Source of the DNA: FEB-25 sp963822175
GTDB lineage: Bacteria; Chloroflexota; Anaerolineae; Anaerolineales; UBA4823
Assembly: GCA_963822175.1 (NCBI GenBank)
Contig: CAWGGJ010000007.1
Location: 186,001-250,000 of the forward strand
Direction: 5' to 3'
DNA length: 64,000 nucleotides
Shown here: one piece after another, positions 1 to 8,495 of the stretch
Numbering within the stretch: position 1 is the stretch's first letter
Layout: every line of letters starts with the position of its first letter
The notes under the pieces: model-generated
What the model was told of the DNA's origin: nothing
The model's input: the letters and a program-made list of their open reading frames with translations, nothing else
The model's database searches: none
Translations under genes and position numbers: made by a program

Positions 1-993
1 CTTCCCCGTCAGGTGCAGGAAGACACTCTCCAGGTTTGGCTGCATGATCTCCAGTGAGGAGATGACGATATCACGCTGATTGAGGTATCCCAGCACATTC
101 ACCACGGCTTGCTGGTTGTTCTTGGCAACGATTTTAATCACCGGGGTGGCAGGTACTGGCTTGGCCTCCGTGGTCGATTCTTTGCCTTCCGCTGCTGGCG
201 GAGCTGGTGGCTGGGGAACCAGCGTTGCTTCCTTTACCGCCGGAAGGGCGGAGAGCTCTGCCAGGATGGTGTCATCCACCTGCTGAACACCCACATAAAC
301 CACTCCACCTCCCAGCAACGCGATCAGGTTCTTGACCGTATCCAGGGCAATGATCCGGCCTTCATCGATGATCGCTGCCCGGTGGCATAGGGTCTCAACC
401 TCTTCCATATAATGGCTGGTGTAAACCACGCTCATGCCGCGTTCACGGTTCAGGCGCTGCACACTCTCAAAAATGTGATTGCGGCTCTGTGGGTCCACCC
501 CCACCGTGGGTTCGTCCAGGAACAGCAAGCGCGGTTGGTGCACCAGCCCGGCGGCGATATTTACCCTGCGTTTCATCCCGCCCGAAAATTTATCCACCAC
601 GCCGTCAGCACGCTCGGTGAGCGCAACGATCCTCAGCACATCCTCAACTCGCTCCTTGAGCTCGCGGCCGCGCAAGCCATAGATCTGCCCGAAGAAATTC
701 AGGTTGGCGCGGGCGCTCAAAGTTGGATAGAGTGCCAGGTCTTGGGGAACCAGCCCGTTGATCTTCTTGACCTTATCTCGTTCCTTGAGAATATCAAACC
801 CGCCGATGCGGGCGGTGCCAGAGGTGGGCGGAATGATACCGGTGACCATCGATATGGTCTGGGTCTTCCCGGCCCCGTTTGGCCCGAGCAGACCAAACAC
901 TTCACCTTCTTCGACAGAGAAACTGACGCCTTTGACGGCTTCAAAGTCACCATATTTCTTGACAAGATGATCAACTTCCAATATCGCTGGCAT
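1..993 (-). CDS. ABC transporter ATP-binding protein (partial, C-terminus beyond left edge)
   Basis: The frame is open from the ATG at 993 to the window edge (331 codons), read directly by reverse translation. Residues 37-44 are a Walker A motif (GPNGAGKT), followed by the signature FSGGMKRR and Walker B LLFLDEPTVGVDP, so this is the nucleotide-binding subunit of an ABC-2 or drug-type exporter of the CcmA/NatA class. After the ATPase core there is a Pro/Ala/Glu-rich stretch (about residues 255-295) and then a small C-terminal domain (EIMQPNLESVFLHLTGK) typical of these subunits. An AAAGGAAAGGA-like ribosome site precedes the ATG. The permease partner should lie left of the window. Substrate unknown. 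Confidence 0.93.
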   Translation of the reverse strand, partial: MPAILEVDHLVKKYGDFEAVKGVSFSVEEGEVFGLLGPNGAGKTQTISMVTGIIPPTSGTARIGGFDILKERDKVKKINGLVPQDLALYPTLSARANLNFFGQIYGLRGRELKERVEDVLRIVALTERADGVVDKFSGGMKRRVNIAAGLVHQPRLLFLDEPTVGVDPQSRNHIFESVQRLNRERGMSVVYTSHYMEEVETLCHRAAIIDEGRIIALDTVKNLIALLGGGVVYVGVQQVDDTILAELSALPAVKEATLVPQPPAPPAAEGKESTTEAKPVPATPVIKIVAKNNQQAVVNVLGYLNQRDIVISSLEIMQPNLESVFLHLTGK

Positions 994-1319
994 AGCTGGA
1001 ATTCCTTTCCTTTTATTTTGGTTGATTCTTCAATAGATAGATCCCCATATGAAAATCCTGGCAAATCCATGGCCGATCCAAGCTTATTTCCTGCCTCATG
1101 AGACGAAAATACCACCATCCCACGAGAAATCCCAAATCACCGTTCTCTCTCTACTTCTAGGATCTAAATATATTATTAATTAAACGCTAAGAAGTGAAAA
1201 CATGTTGAATAATAGAAAAGCAGACTATTAGTATAGCATAATTCATAATTTATTAATATCACCCTAGCTGAAACTATGGGAAAATAGGACGAATTCGACG
1301 AATAGATTAAGGAGAAATT
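994..1319. other. Divergent intergenic region
   Basis: About 325 bases, AT-rich, between two genes that point away from each other. It must contain both promoters, but I see no box close enough to consensus to name. No coding frame seen. Confidence 0.5.
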
Positions 1320-1616
1320 ATGCAACCAAAAATGATCACACTGGCACTGACGATCTTAGCCGTGATGATACTTGTCACTGCCTGCTCATCGGGGGCAGCT
1401 ACCACAACCGCTCCTGTAAATAGCTCCTCCACGCTCGATAGCGCCACCTTGTTCCAGGAGCGCTGCTCGGTCTGCCACAACCTTCCCACCCAGGCACGCG
1501 GAACTGCGGACCAATGGACAGCTGTGGTGCAGAATATGGTTGCCAGAGGCGCAAAGCTTTCCCCGGATGAGCAACAGCTCGTGATCGATTATCTGGCAAC
1601 AAACCAGGGAAAATAA
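1320..1616 (+). CDS. Mono-haem cytochrome c lipoprotein
   Basis: 98 residues. A lipoprotein signal with lipobox LVTAC puts the lipidated Cys at residue 22. A single haem-attachment motif CSVCH is at residues 49-53, and a methionine near residue 73 (QNMVARGAKLS) could be the distal ligand, as in small class I cytochromes. The start is supported by AAGGAGAAATT just before the ATG. It would sit on the outer face of the cytoplasmic membrane as a small electron carrier. The next intact gene, 1 kb away, is a multihaem protein, so the two may work together, but they are not an operon: a decayed transposase lies between them. Confidence 0.87.
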   Translation: MQPKMITLALTILAVMILVTACSSGAATTTAPVNSSSTLDSATLFQERCSVCHNLPTQARGTADQWTAVVQNMVARGAKLSPDEQQLVIDYLATNQGK

Positions 1617-1896
1617 CAATAGATACAACCCGGATTCTACGTCCCCGAATCAGTCAAATAAGAGCATTTTTATAAAAACCCCACTTTCGATGTAAAAATG
1701 GGCTGTTTAAGCTGATTTTTCATCAATTTTCAGCAAAAATCACTGCTTTTCACCCACATTGGAGATATTTTGGAATTTGCCATCAGACTCATGCATTCAC
1801 CCATTGGGTGAAAGTAATGACTGCCACTCCAGACAGCAAATTAAAATCTTGAGGAAAAGAAATTCTGCAGGATAGGATGTTGTCTTGATTAATTAA

Positions 1897-2325
1897 ATCG
1901 AATTCTTAGCCAGAAATCTCACCTCGAATGCTGGTTTATTCCTTTTACTGGATCATGCCAGTAAAAATGGGATTTTTGACCTGACGGAACAATCATCAGA
2001 AGAAGTGGTTGAATTCTATGAAAAACGTGGGAACCGTGAGAATTACATCAAGGAAGGCAAGTATGACATACCGGTTAGGCACCTGTTGCACCAGTCATTT
2101 TGGGCCTATGAAGCGATCTTCCAGTTGATGATGCTGGCATACAATTTGTTATTGCTGTTCAAGACGTACTTCGCAGGGGAAGCAGAATACCGGCAGCAGA
2201 TCAAGACTTTCCGCTTGAAGTCTATTGATCTGGCTGGTAAGATTATCAGAACGGCGAGAAGTGTGGTGATGAAGCTCTCTGAGAAAAATCCTTTTCAAGA
2301 GATATATAAAAAAAGCCTGATTTAG
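1897..2325 (+). pseudogene. IS1380-type transposase remnant, internally deleted
   Basis: One open frame joins two ends of a DDE transposase. Codons 1897-1990 give an N-terminal-like stretch (LTSNAGLFLLLDHASKNGIF). Directly after it comes the C-terminal part: EEVVEFYEKRGNRENYIKEG, then the AYNLLLLFKT and FRLKSIDLAGKIIRTARSVV segments typical of the IS1380 group C-terminus. The catalytic middle of roughly 250-300 residues is missing. An in-frame TAA lies just upstream (1894-1896), so translation could only start inside the remnant. It cannot be an active transposase. The family call rests on remembered motifs. Confidence 0.62.
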
Positions 2326-2653
2326 AAATTTCCATCTTCATGTCTCAACCCGTAGTTTCGATTTAAACCTAGGTGAAAAGATCATTTAAGATACCCGAAT
2401 TTGTGATAGTGGATCGCCAAAAATGATTCACAAATGGAGGAAAGGATGATAAACTAAAAACAAGTTTGTCAAAATCATTACCCTTTGAAGTAAAAATGTT
2501 TGCCGAATTTATTCGATGTGGAATCTCGGTATTTTATATTAAGGAATCGTAAACATTATATATCCAAAGGTGTCTTTAGAATCATGTTGATAGCCAAGCA
2601 ATTTATTATCGAAGAGACTTTAATGCACATTTACCTATGTGTGGAGGTGCGTG
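2326..2653. other. Intergenic region upstream of the multihaem gene
   Basis: AT-rich and non-coding in all frames I checked. The only clear signal is the Shine-Dalgarno GGAGG at 2643-2647. Part of it may be IS flank, but I could not pair terminal inverted repeats. Confidence 0.4.
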
Positions 2654-4777
2654 TTGCGTTCAATCTTGATTAAATCGAGTTTGATCGTTGGAGTTATTAT
2701 ATTGTGTTTGGTGTTCATTGGTGTCGCTATAATAGAGAAAGCCCCGTTCCAGCCTGGTGATATTTTGTTTCCAGCGCAGAATCTCTTTGAACAAGCAAGT
2801 TTTCTATGGCCAGATCGAGTATTTAAAACATCATATAGCTTAAATCTCTTGAATAGAAGAATAGATGATTTATTTGCAAGTCTTGGATCAAAGCACGAGA
2901 ATATTACGATGGTTTATCTTGAAAAATCCCTTGATCGGGCGATAACATCACTTCCAAATGTACCTCAAGATCAAAGAAATAATATAACTGAACCTCTATT
3001 CTCCCTTGTTAACCGTGTGGAAGCTTTGATGAAGTTAATAAAATTAGATCTATTTGGAGATCAGGATAATTACTTATCATTGTTACAAAAAATGCAAATC
3101 TTTATCCAGGTGTCAGGCAGTAATTACAACTTGCTATCTAACTCAGACCAGGCTTCATCTTCGATAGCGAGTAATCAAACAAATCCTGGGGATCCTGTTT
3201 CAGACAATGAATTGGCATTAAACTCAACATTATCTGCTGGTTCCAGCCCACCAGCAGGGAGCCATGATTTAACAACTTGTGATGAGTGCCATAGAATAAC
3301 AGATTGTCGTGAGTGTCATTATTCTAACAAACCATCGATTCACTTTCCTGGTCAATGTTCAAACTGTCATATCACCCAGGATTGGAATATGTCGTCATTC
3401 AACCATTCCAATAATGGGACAGCGGAATGTACTTCTTGCCATAGATCTGTGATACCCGAAAATCACTTTCCGGGAGAATGTTCAATTTGCCATACACCCG
3501 GTGAAAGTTGGGAAAATTCAAACTTTGATCATACTGGTTTCATTGATTGTATTTCTTGCCATGAATCCATTGCACCGACGGATCACTATTTGGGGCAGTG
3601 TTCGACCTGCCATAACCAGAAGCTTGGGTGGGAAAATGCATCTTTTGACCATACACGTTTTAATGATTGTATTGCATGCCATTCTGGAGATTCACCACCT
3701 AATCATTATCCAATGCAATGCTCCACTTGCCATAATCCAGAAAATGGCTGGAGTAACATAAATGTAAATCATAAAGCATTGAAGGATTGCATTTCGTGCC
3801 ATACCCATGATGCACCGACCAATCATTATCAAGGTCAATGCTCAAACTGCCATACTCCTGGTCTTGGATGGTCAAATGCTTCTTTCAATCACAGTGGTTT
3901 CACAGATTGTATTTCATGCCACGGGGGTGACGCACCTACCAATCACTATCCAGGACAATGTTCACAATGCCATAACTCAGGCAGTGGTTGGGCTAATCCT
4001 AATTTTAATCATAGTGGATTTACTGATTGCAAGTCATGTCATTCCAGTGATGCTCCTGTGAATCATTATTCAGGGCAATGCTCAAATTGTCACAATCCTG
4101 ATCTTGGATGGGCGAACGCTACTTTCAACCATACAGGTTTTACAGATTGTATTTCTTGTCATAATTCTGATTCACCGCCCAATCACTACGCAGGGCAATG
4201 TTCGAATTGTCATGATCCGGGTAATGGTTGGAACAATCCACAATTTGATCATACAGGATACACTGACTGTATATCATGCCATTCGAGCGATACACCGATA
4301 AATCACTTTCAAGGACAGTGCTCAAATTGTCACAATACCAATGGTTGGCCTGGAGCGGTATTCGATCATAGTGGTTACACAGATTGTCGTTCATGCCACT
4401 CAGGTGATGCACCATCCAATCACTATCAGGATCAATGTTCAAACTGCCATAATACCAATGGATGGCCTGGAGCGGTTTTTAACCATGATGGATTTACGGA
4501 TTGTGAATCCTGTCATTCGGGAAATGCTCCTCCAAATCACTATCCTTATCAGTGTTCAACATGCCACACACCCGATGGCTGGAATAATCCAAGCTTCAAT
4601 CATAACGGTTTTTCGGATTGTATTTCATGCCATCTCAAGGATCGACCGGACGAACACGATAAGGGGCAATGCTCTGAATGCCATAATACCAGTTATTGGG
4701 ATGATAAAAACCTGATAATAAATAATAATGGCGACATGGTAGATGTGAATTGTACAGCATGCCATAATCTGGACTAA
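2654..4777 (+). CDS. Membrane-anchored multihaem c-type cytochrome, 26 CxxCH motifs
   Basis: About 707 residues. The frame is open from a GTG at 2639, but GGAGG at 2643-2647 lies inside that extension and is 6 bases from the TTG at 2654, which I prefer (GTG 2651 also possible). Residues about 5-27 are one membrane anchor. The next ~130 residues start PGDILFPAQNLFEQ and look like a DUF5667-type helical domain. From about residue 209 to the C-terminus there are 26 CxxCH motifs (CISCH, CSNCH, CSTCH and others). Each repeat also carries an NHY or NHF histidine and an FNH or FDH histidine, enough distal ligands for bis-His haems. The acceptor or donor is unknown; an extracytoplasmic electron conduit is the natural reading. 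The A+T-rich base use differs from its neighbours. Confidence 0.85.
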   Translation: MRSILIKSSLIVGVIILCLVFIGVAIIEKAPFQPGDILFPAQNLFEQASFLWPDRVFKTSYSLNLLNRRIDDLFASLGSKHENITMVYLEKSLDRAITSLPNVPQDQRNNITEPLFSLVNRVEALMKLIKLDLFGDQDNYLSLLQKMQIFIQVSGSNYNLLSNSDQASSSIASNQTNPGDPVSDNELALNSTLSAGSSPPAGSHDLTTCDECHRITDCRECHYSNKPSIHFPGQCSNCHITQDWNMSSFNHSNNGTAECTSCHRSVIPENHFPGECSICHTPGESWENSNFDHTGFIDCISCHESIAPTDHYLGQCSTCHNQKLGWENASFDHTRFNDCIACHSGDSPPNHYPMQCSTCHNPENGWSNINVNHKALKDCISCHTHDAPTNHYQGQCSNCHTPGLGWSNASFNHSGFTDCISCHGGDAPTNHYPGQCSQCHNSGSGWANPNFNHSGFTDCKSCHSSDAPVNHYSGQCSNCHNPDLGWANATFNHTGFTDCISCHNSDSPPNHYAGQCSNCHDPGNGWNNPQFDHTGYTDCISCHSSDTPINHFQGQCSNCHNTNGWPGAVFDHSGYTDCRSCHSGDAPSNHYQDQCSNCHNTNGWPGAVFNHDGFTDCESCHSGNAPPNHYPYQCSTCHTPDGWNNPSFNHNGFSDCISCHLKDRPDEHDKGQCSECHNTSYWDDKNLIINNNGDMVDVNCTACHNLD
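3428..4735 (+). repeat. In-gene tandem repeat, 120-bp period, 11 units
   Basis: The first Cys codon of each unit falls at 3428, 3548, 3668, 3788, 3908, 4028, 4148, 4268, 4385, 4502 and 4619. The period is therefore exactly 120 bp for seven steps and 117 bp afterwards. Each unit encodes two CxxCH motifs. DNA identity between units is only partial, so this is an old protein repeat and not a recent slippage array. Confidence 0.93.
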
Positions 4778-5220
4778 ACTATATAAATACACAATATAAA
4801 CACTGATCGTCAGCGTATTGCTTAAAGCTAAAGAGGTCGTTTGAGGTGCATGGTGAATATCGATGGCTTGCTATGTTAAATCATGCATAATGAGTTCGAT
4901 CTAACCGGCATTTATAAGCCATTTTAAAATTCTCCATGTTTGGCATAGCTTGTTGAAATTATTATTATTGATCTTGCAAATGATTTTTTATTCCCTTGAG
5001 AGATCGAGGGTATTTTTACGCTAATACTTTCACAGCAAAAGGCATCTAGCTTGTTTTTCTGATATAGGTAAATACAGGTTTCAATCGAAGCATAAACGAG
5101 AAACCTAAGCACTCTCAAGATTTTCGGTACTAGTAATTTTAATAAAAGCATCTGAGACAATGTCTCAGATGCTTTTATGTTATATCAATCTATCTCCATA
5201 AACTTACATCTTATACTGGT
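4778..5220. other. Intergenic region
   Basis: No convincing gene. A 78-codon minus-strand frame (4924-5160) has no ribosome site, an unremarkable composition and ends inside the hairpin at 5143-5179, so I do not call it. Confidence 0.45.
5143..5179. terminator. Perfect 18-bp hairpin, bidirectional terminator candidate
   Basis: A perfect inverted repeat with 18-base arms (ATAAAAGCATCTGAGACA and its complement) around one central base. A/T-rich ends give U-rich tails in both directions. It lies between the multihaem gene and the minus-strand remnant. Confidence 0.6.
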
Positions 5221-5430
5221 TTACGGCGTGGTTGGTTTTGTCCCCCATAGGCTGTCAAGCACATTCCAATGCTCCTGGTTCATTAGAAAGCTGGGTGATA
5301 TCCACTGATTAGTTATTCCACCTTGATCGGTGGACTGGAGCAAGGTCTTGAGAGCATCACCTGGGATGGCGGTCATCTGCTCATTTAGGGAATGCACAAC
5401 CTGGATAACCCTCCAACTGTAAAACTGGAT
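5221..5430 (-). pseudogene. C-terminal coding remnant of unknown protein
   Basis: Minus-strand codons 5430-5221 read as natural-looking protein of 69 residues (YSWRVIQVVHSLNEQM, then IPGDALKTLLQSTDQGG, ending LDSLWGTKPTTP) and finish in TAA. The frame is closed just upstream by TGA at 5431-5433, and no start codon with a ribosome site is present. I read this as the tail of a gene whose front has decayed. The family is not recognised. Confidence 0.4.
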
Positions 5431-5623
5431 TCATGCCAGAGTTTTTAATCAAGGCTTTTCCAGCAGTGTATGTTTACTTTCAGGAATAGCTATAATTAAC
5501 ATATCCCATTAAGAGATATTTGTGACAAGATGATGCAATGCGTCTGCGTCGTCATTTTTCTTAACTTCCGGGGTAAAATATCAGCCAAGGTTCATTTGAT
5601 TAAGAATATATAACGGAGGTCAC

Positions 5624-7423
5624 ATGATCAAGATGCTTTCGGGCGATGAAGCAGTGGCGCGCGGCGCTTGGGAGGCGGGCGTAGCAGTTGCCTCGGCCTA
5701 TCCGGGCACTCCCAGTACCGAAATCATGGAGGAATTGGCACGTTATCCCAATGTTTATGCAGAATGGGCTCCCAATGAAAAAGTGGCTGTAGATGTAGCC
5801 ATCGGGGCAGCCTATGCCGGAAAAAGGGCCATGGCTTCCATGAAGCACGTCGGGCTCAATGTGGCTGCCGACTCCTTCATGTATGCCTCGATGACCGGCA
5901 CAGAAGCCGGGCTGGTGATCGTTTCAGCCGACGACCCATCGATGCATTCCAGCCAGAATGAGCAGGATAACCGTACCTTTGCCAAGTTCGCCCGCATCCC
6001 CTGCCTCGAACCCAGTGATAGCCAGGAGGCCAAGGATATGACCATCGCAGCCTTTGGACTGAGTGAACGCTTTGACACCCCCGTGCTGCTGCGCCTGACC
6101 ACGCGCATCTGTCATTCGACCAGTGCCGTGGAGCTGGGGGATCGGGTTGATGTCACCCCCACAGAACCAAAACCCTTTCCACGTAACCCGGCCAAATATG
6201 TCATGGTCCCTGGCAACGCCTTCAAGCGCCACCCGGTGATCGAAAAGCGCATCCTGGATGTGGCTGAATTTGCCGAGAGTTTTCCGTATAACCGTATTGA
6301 AGCAGGCGATCATTCCCTGGGTATCATCACCTGCGGGGTGGCTTACCAGTACGCCAAGGAGGTCTTCCCCACCGCCTCCATTCTGCGCCTCGGCATGACC
6401 TGGCCGCTCCCTGAAAGGATGATCAGGCAATTTGCTGGTTCCGTCGAAAAGATTATTGTTATTGAAGAGCTGGACCCATTCATCGAAGAAGCTGTCCGGT
6501 TGATGGGTATCCCTGCGGAAGGGAAAAGTATATTCCCATTGATCGGTGAGCTTGACCCGCGCGTGGTGCGGGAATCAGCTATCCAGGCTGGCTTGCTCCC
6601 CGAATCCGCCCATGTGCCGCTGCCAGAGGTTGAGGTAGGGCAACTGCCTTCACGTCCACCCGTTCTTTGCCCAGGCTGCCCCCACCGAGGCTTGTTTTAT
6701 GTGCTCAACAAGCTGAAAGTGCCCGTCAACGGCGATATCGGCTGCTACACCCTGGGGCTCATCCCACCGCTCAGCGCCATCCATTCCTGTGGCTGCATGG
6801 GGGCGGGCATCGCTGTGGCACATGGGGCGGTCAAAGCCGGCAGCCCTGAGCAGCATGTCGCCGTCATTGGCGATTCAACCTTCTTCCATACCGGCATCCC
6901 GGCGCTGCTCAACACGGTGTATAACCGCAGCCGCATGGTCACCGTCATTATGGATAACCGGGTGACGGGTATGACCGGTCACCAGGAGAACCCCGGGACG
7001 GGTCGCACGCTGCAGGGAGTGGCAACCACCGTGGTTGAGCTGGAACCCCTGGTGCGCGCCCTGGGCGTAAAGCATGTCAGGACTGTACCAGCCTATGCCG
7101 TTCCGGAGATCGAAGCCACCATGAAGGAGTATTTGCAGCTTGAGGAGCCTTCCGTGCTGATTACCCTGGAGCCCTGTGCCCTGCTGCCCGAAGCCCGCAA
7201 GCGCTGGGTGCCATTGGAGGTTATTTCTGAGCAATGTAACGGCTGTGCCTTGTGCTTCCGCATCGGATGCCCGGCAATTTTGAAGAGCGATGAGCTGGAT
7301 GCCAGGCTGCAGCGCCCCAAGGCGTTGATCGACGCCAGCATGTGCACGGGCTGTGAGGTGTGTGCACAGATCTGCCCACGCGATGCCATCACATTCCGTC
7401 CCGTCGAGATGAGCGAGGTGTAG
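5624..7423 (+). CDS. iorA: Indolepyruvate ferredoxin oxidoreductase, alpha subunit
   Basis: 599 residues, the usual length. The enzyme oxidatively decarboxylates arylpyruvates to aryl-acyl-CoA, reducing ferredoxin, in anaerobic aromatic amino-acid breakdown (or the reverse for synthesis). The N-terminus (GDEAVARGAWEAGVAVASAY, then PGTPSTE) is the pyrimidine-binding half. The TPP-binding half has GDIGCYTLG, HSCGCMGAG, GDSTFFHTG and MDNRVTGMTGHQ. The C-terminus carries two [4Fe-4S] motifs, CNGCALC from residue 538 and CTGCEVCAQICP from residue 574. GGAGGTCAC precedes the ATG. The beta subunit follows after one base. Confidence 0.97.
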   Translation: MIKMLSGDEAVARGAWEAGVAVASAYPGTPSTEIMEELARYPNVYAEWAPNEKVAVDVAIGAAYAGKRAMASMKHVGLNVAADSFMYASMTGTEAGLVIVSADDPSMHSSQNEQDNRTFAKFARIPCLEPSDSQEAKDMTIAAFGLSERFDTPVLLRLTTRICHSTSAVELGDRVDVTPTEPKPFPRNPAKYVMVPGNAFKRHPVIEKRILDVAEFAESFPYNRIEAGDHSLGIITCGVAYQYAKEVFPTASILRLGMTWPLPERMIRQFAGSVEKIIVIEELDPFIEEAVRLMGIPAEGKSIFPLIGELDPRVVRESAIQAGLLPESAHVPLPEVEVGQLPSRPPVLCPGCPHRGLFYVLNKLKVPVNGDIGCYTLGLIPPLSAIHSCGCMGAGIAVAHGAVKAGSPEQHVAVIGDSTFFHTGIPALLNTVYNRSRMVTVIMDNRVTGMTGHQENPGTGRTLQGVATTVVELEPLVRALGVKHVRTVPAYAVPEIEATMKEYLQLEEPSVLITLEPCALLPEARKRWVPLEVISEQCNGCALCFRIGCPAILKSDELDARLQRPKALIDASMCTGCEVCAQICPRDAITFRPVEMSEV

Positions 7424-7424
7424 C

Positions 7425-8039
7425 ATGAGAGAGTCAACCAATTTCCTTTTGGCAGGCGTTGGCGGGCAGGGGACGATCCTCGCCAGTGACGTGCTGGTCA
7501 ACGTTGGCCTGGCTGCCGGGTACCAGGCCAAGCAGGCCGAAGTGCACGGCATGTCGCAGCGCGGCGGCAGTGTGACCAGCTTTGTCCGCTGGGGTCGCAC
7601 GGTCTACTCTCCCCTGGTTGGCGCTGGCGAGGTGGATGTGCTGCTGGCATTTGAGAAAGCCGAAGCATTGCGCAACCTGAAACAGCTCCGGCCTGGGGCG
7701 TTGGCGCTGATCAACCTGGCAGCTATTTTGCCGGTCACGGTCACTTCGGGTGGGCAAGTCTACCCGGATGACGACACCCTGCGTCAAAAAATATCACAGG
7801 TCACCACAAAAATGATCTACGTGGATGGCGAGGCAGCTGCTGCCGAGCTGGGGAATATCAAGGCTGCCAACGTGGTCTTGCTGGGTGCCCTCTCAGCCCT
7901 GATGGAACGCGAGGGTCTGACGGGGCCAGAGCTATCGGCAGGCACCTGGTTGAAAGTCATCACCGAGCGGGTGCCACCGAAGTTCGTTGATCTCAACCGC
8001 CAGGCATTCAGCGCCGGTCGGAAAACGGTTAGCGGTTGA
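7425..8039 (+). CDS. iorB: Indolepyruvate oxidoreductase, beta subunit
   Basis: 204 residues. This is the gamma-type domain of the 2-oxoacid:ferredoxin oxidoreductase family, recognisable by GVGGQGTILASDVL at the N-terminus and KQAEVHGMSQRGGSV, which binds CoA. It completes the heterodimer with IorA. The ATG at 7425 starts one base after the iorA stop, so translation is probably coupled. Confidence 0.96.
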   Translation: MRESTNFLLAGVGGQGTILASDVLVNVGLAAGYQAKQAEVHGMSQRGGSVTSFVRWGRTVYSPLVGAGEVDVLLAFEKAEALRNLKQLRPGALALINLAAILPVTVTSGGQVYPDDDTLRQKISQVTTKMIYVDGEAAAAELGNIKAANVVLLGALSALMEREGLTGPELSAGTWLKVITERVPPKFVDLNRQAFSAGRKTVSG

Positions 8040-8060
8040 GATCAGCAGGAATTTGTTTAT

Positions 8061-8096
8061 AAGCCTGCCTGGGAGAATGAAGCTCTCAGGCTTTAA
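8061..8096. terminator. Hairpin between convergent iorB and SMR genes
   Basis: AAGCCTG near 8061 pairs with CAGGCTT near 8087, with an inner GAG/CTC pairing. It overlaps the last codons of the minus-strand SMR gene and sits 20 bases after iorB. Confidence 0.45.
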
Positions 8097-8403
8097 TATT
8101 TAACAGGATCACCCCGGCGATCACCAGCCCGGTCCCCACCACCTTAGCAGCGCTGAGCGATTCCTGGAACCAGATGATCCCGATGGCTGCAATTGCGGCT
8201 GTGCCCAGGCCCGACCAGATGGCATAGGCTGTACTCACCTCCAGTTTTTTCAATGCGAAAGCCATGAATACGAAGCTGATGGCGTACATCACGAACATGG
8301 TCACCGACGGGACGAGCCGCGTTAACCCCTGTGAAACTTTCATCATTGTGGTGCCGACCACCTCGGTGAGGATGGCGATCACCAGGTAAATCCAATAGAT
8401 CAT
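8086..8403 (-). CDS. Small multidrug resistance (EmrE/QacC-type) transporter
   Basis: 105 residues when started at the ATG at 8403, which has GTGGAGGTTCCTG in front; the frame is open 45 codons further upstream, but that part overlaps the neighbour and is not SMR-like. Four membrane helices. Glu14 (ILTEVVGTTMMK) is the conserved proton/cation-binding acid of EmrE, and YAIWSGLGTAAIA matches the EmrE YAIWSG segment. It should work as an antiparallel dimer that exchanges protons for lipophilic cations. It is downstream of the YgiD-type gene in the same direction, without an obvious functional link. Confidence 0.92.
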   Translation of the reverse strand: MIYWIYLVIAILTEVVGTTMMKVSQGLTRLVPSVTMFVMYAISFVFMAFALKKLEVSTAYAIWSGLGTAAIAAIGIIWFQESLSAAKVVGTGLVIAGVILLNIKA

Positions 8404-8495
8404 CAGGAACCTCCACAAAAATAGATCAATGCTGGGCAGTGACAGGTCATCAGCGGATAAGGAGCAGGCGTTTTGGTGGCTGTTGGGATTGTGTT

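Noticed and set aside
412..1101. Long plus-strand open frame opposite the left-edge ABC ATPase
   Set aside because: Shadow of the minus-strand gene, which has all ATPase motifs in frame; the plus-strand protein has none.
1681..2420. Terminal inverted repeats of the IS1380-type element
   Set aside because: Both ends have TTTCGAT..TAAA-like pieces, but in the same orientation, not inverted; I could not define the element boundaries.
3428..4735. Regular repeat spacing that could suggest a CRISPR array
   Set aside because: Period is 120 bp with no invariant short repeat and variable spacer; every unit is in-frame coding sequence with two CxxCH motifs.
4924..5160. 78-codon minus-strand open frame
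   Set aside because: No ribosome site, ends inside a palindromic terminator, no recognisable protein character.
5812..7600. Several minus-strand open frames opposite iorA
   Set aside because: Shadows of iorA; no start sites and no domain.
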